In this document: piece after piece, positions 5,090 to 5,863 of the stretch | Layout of the letters: the number at the start of each line of letters is the position of its first letter | Numbering within the stretch: the first letter of the stretch is position 1 | Assembly (NCBI GenBank): GCA_947581845.1 | Contig: CANPVY010000278.1 | Span: 1 to 5,863, forward strand | DNA from: an uncultured bacterium | GTDB taxonomy: Bacteria > Gemmatimonadota > Gemmatimonadetes > Palauibacterales > KS3-K002 | DNA: 5,863 nt | Direction of reading: 5' to 3' | The notes under the pieces: model-generated | The model's input: the letters and a program-made list of their open reading frames with translations, nothing else | Database searches by the model: none | What the model was told of the DNA's origin: nothing | Translations under genes and position numbers: made by a program

Positions 5090-5863
5090 ATGCACTCGAC
5101 CCTACACGACATTCGCTTCGCACTGCGCATGCTGTGCAAGAAACCCGTCTTCACGGCCGTCGCCCTCGTCTCGCTCGCCGTGGGAATCGGAGCGAACACG
5201 GCGATCTTCAGCGTCGTGAACGCCATACTGTTCCGGGACAGGCCGTTTCAGGCGCCGGAGACCCTGGTCAACATCTACCGCGACCAGGGCGAGGGGTGGC
5301 TCTACTGGCTGAACTACCCCGACTACCTGGAGCTCAAGGAACAGACCTCGGGCCTGCTGTCCGAGCTCGAGGGGCATCAGATCGTCATCACCCAACGAGA
5401 CGTGGGAGACGGGGTGGACGTGCTGATGGGCGAGCTGGTGACCGGGGGCTACTTCAACATGCTGGGCGTCGGCACTCACCTCGGGCGGCCGCTCCTGCCC
5501 GAGGATCACGTGGCTCCCGGGGCACATCCCGTCATCGTTCTCGGGTTCGACTACTGGCAGCGAGCGTTCGCATCCGATCCCAGGGTCGTGGGAGAATCGC
5601 TGCGCCTCGCCGGGAGGGATTACACGGTCGTCGGGGTAGCGCCGCCTGACTTCGCCGGGTCGGTCCGCGGGTTCCGGCCCGACTTCTTCGCGCCGATCAT
5701 GATGCTGGGCGAGCTGATGCCGCTGGAAGAGAATCCGCTGGCGTCCCGGGGTTGGAACTCGTTTTCACCGGTGGGACGCCTGGCGCCCGGGGCCACGCTG
5801 CCGGAACTGCGGGGCTCGCTGGCCCGGGTCTCCGAGTACCTCCAAGAGTCGTTCCCGGGTGTG
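5090..5863 (+). CDS. MacB/FtsX-family ABC transporter permease (ADOP-like), N-terminal third
   Basis: The frame is open for 258 codons from the ATG at 5090 to the window edge. Residues 1-19 are a short cytoplasmic segment (IRFALRMLCKKP), and residues 20-48 are the first membrane helix with the hallmark LAVGIGANTAIFSVVNAILFR (29-49). From about residue 50 a MacB_PCD-type periplasmic domain follows, with the usual segments GELVTGGYFNMLGV (114-127), GRPLLPEDH (132-140), VIVLGFDYWQRAFASDP (148-164) and YTVVGVAPPDFAG (178-190). Known relatives that begin this way are about 800-880 residues with two FtsX domains and often have no ATPase encoded beside them. The visible part cannot show whether an ATPase gene follows. 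Such permeases work as mechanotransmitters or exporters of macrolides, lipids or peptides; the role here is open. It is the third gene of the probable operon. Confidence 0.93.
   Translation, partial: MHSTLHDIRFALRMLCKKPVFTAVALVSLAVGIGANTAIFSVVNAILFRDRPFQAPETLVNIYRDQGEGWLYWLNYPDYLELKEQTSGLLSELEGHQIVITQRDVGDGVDVLMGELVTGGYFNMLGVGTHLGRPLLPEDHVAPGAHPVIVLGFDYWQRAFASDPRVVGESLRLAGRDYTVVGVAPPDFAGSVRGFRPDFFAPIMMLGELMPLEENPLASRGWNSFSPVGRLAPGATLPELRGSLARVSEYLQESFPGV

Noticed and set aside
5050..5649. A 199-codon plus-strand frame overlapping the permease start
   Set aside because: It is a different frame of the same strand, Arg-rich and without motifs; the permease frame from 5090 carries the FtsX/MacB hallmarks.

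Overview
The window is GC-rich, densely coded bacterial DNA. It holds four protein genes and no RNA gene, CRISPR array or insertion sequence that I can see. The mix of secreted alpha/beta hydrolases, PD40 beta-propeller and ankyrin proteins, a retropepsin-like domain and a MacB/FtsX permease of the orphan (ADOP-like) type is typical of Gemmatimonadota or Acidobacteriota. That placement is an inference from protein style, since no taxonomic marker gene is present.

Layout. (1) Positions 1-1176, minus strand: a secreted protein whose 3' end lies outside the window. Its N-terminal half is a prolyl-iminopeptidase-like alpha/beta hydrolase that appears to have lost its whole cap region in frame. 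It continues without a stop into a retropepsin-like aspartyl-protease domain with DNG in place of DTG. (2) Positions 1177-1504: a 328-bp divergent intergenic region with two small hairpins and an imperfect palindrome, but no convincing sigma-70 promoter. (3) Positions 1505-3340, plus strand: a secreted ankyrin-repeat protein fused to a PD40/TolB-like beta-propeller. (4) Positions 3409-5049, plus strand, GTG start: a secreted PAF-acetylhydrolase/dienelactone-hydrolase-like enzyme with a visible Ser-Asp-His triad and a C-terminal TPR segment. (5) Positions 5090-5863, plus strand: the first third of a MacB/FtsX-type permease, running off the window.

The three plus-strand genes lie 68 and 40 bp apart, each has a recognisable ribosome binding site, and they probably form one transcription unit. 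Both spacers carry a GC-rich hairpin without a T-tract, so they look like intra-operon structures rather than terminators. The first two plus-strand products and the minus-strand product carry signal peptides and the permease is a membrane protein, so the locus is concerned with the cell envelope. No shared substrate can be read from the sequence.

The most unusual item is the minus-strand gene: a degenerate hydrolase joined to a protease domain, with an inverted repeat exactly at the apparent deletion point. I did not find evidence for a complete new multi-gene system here.
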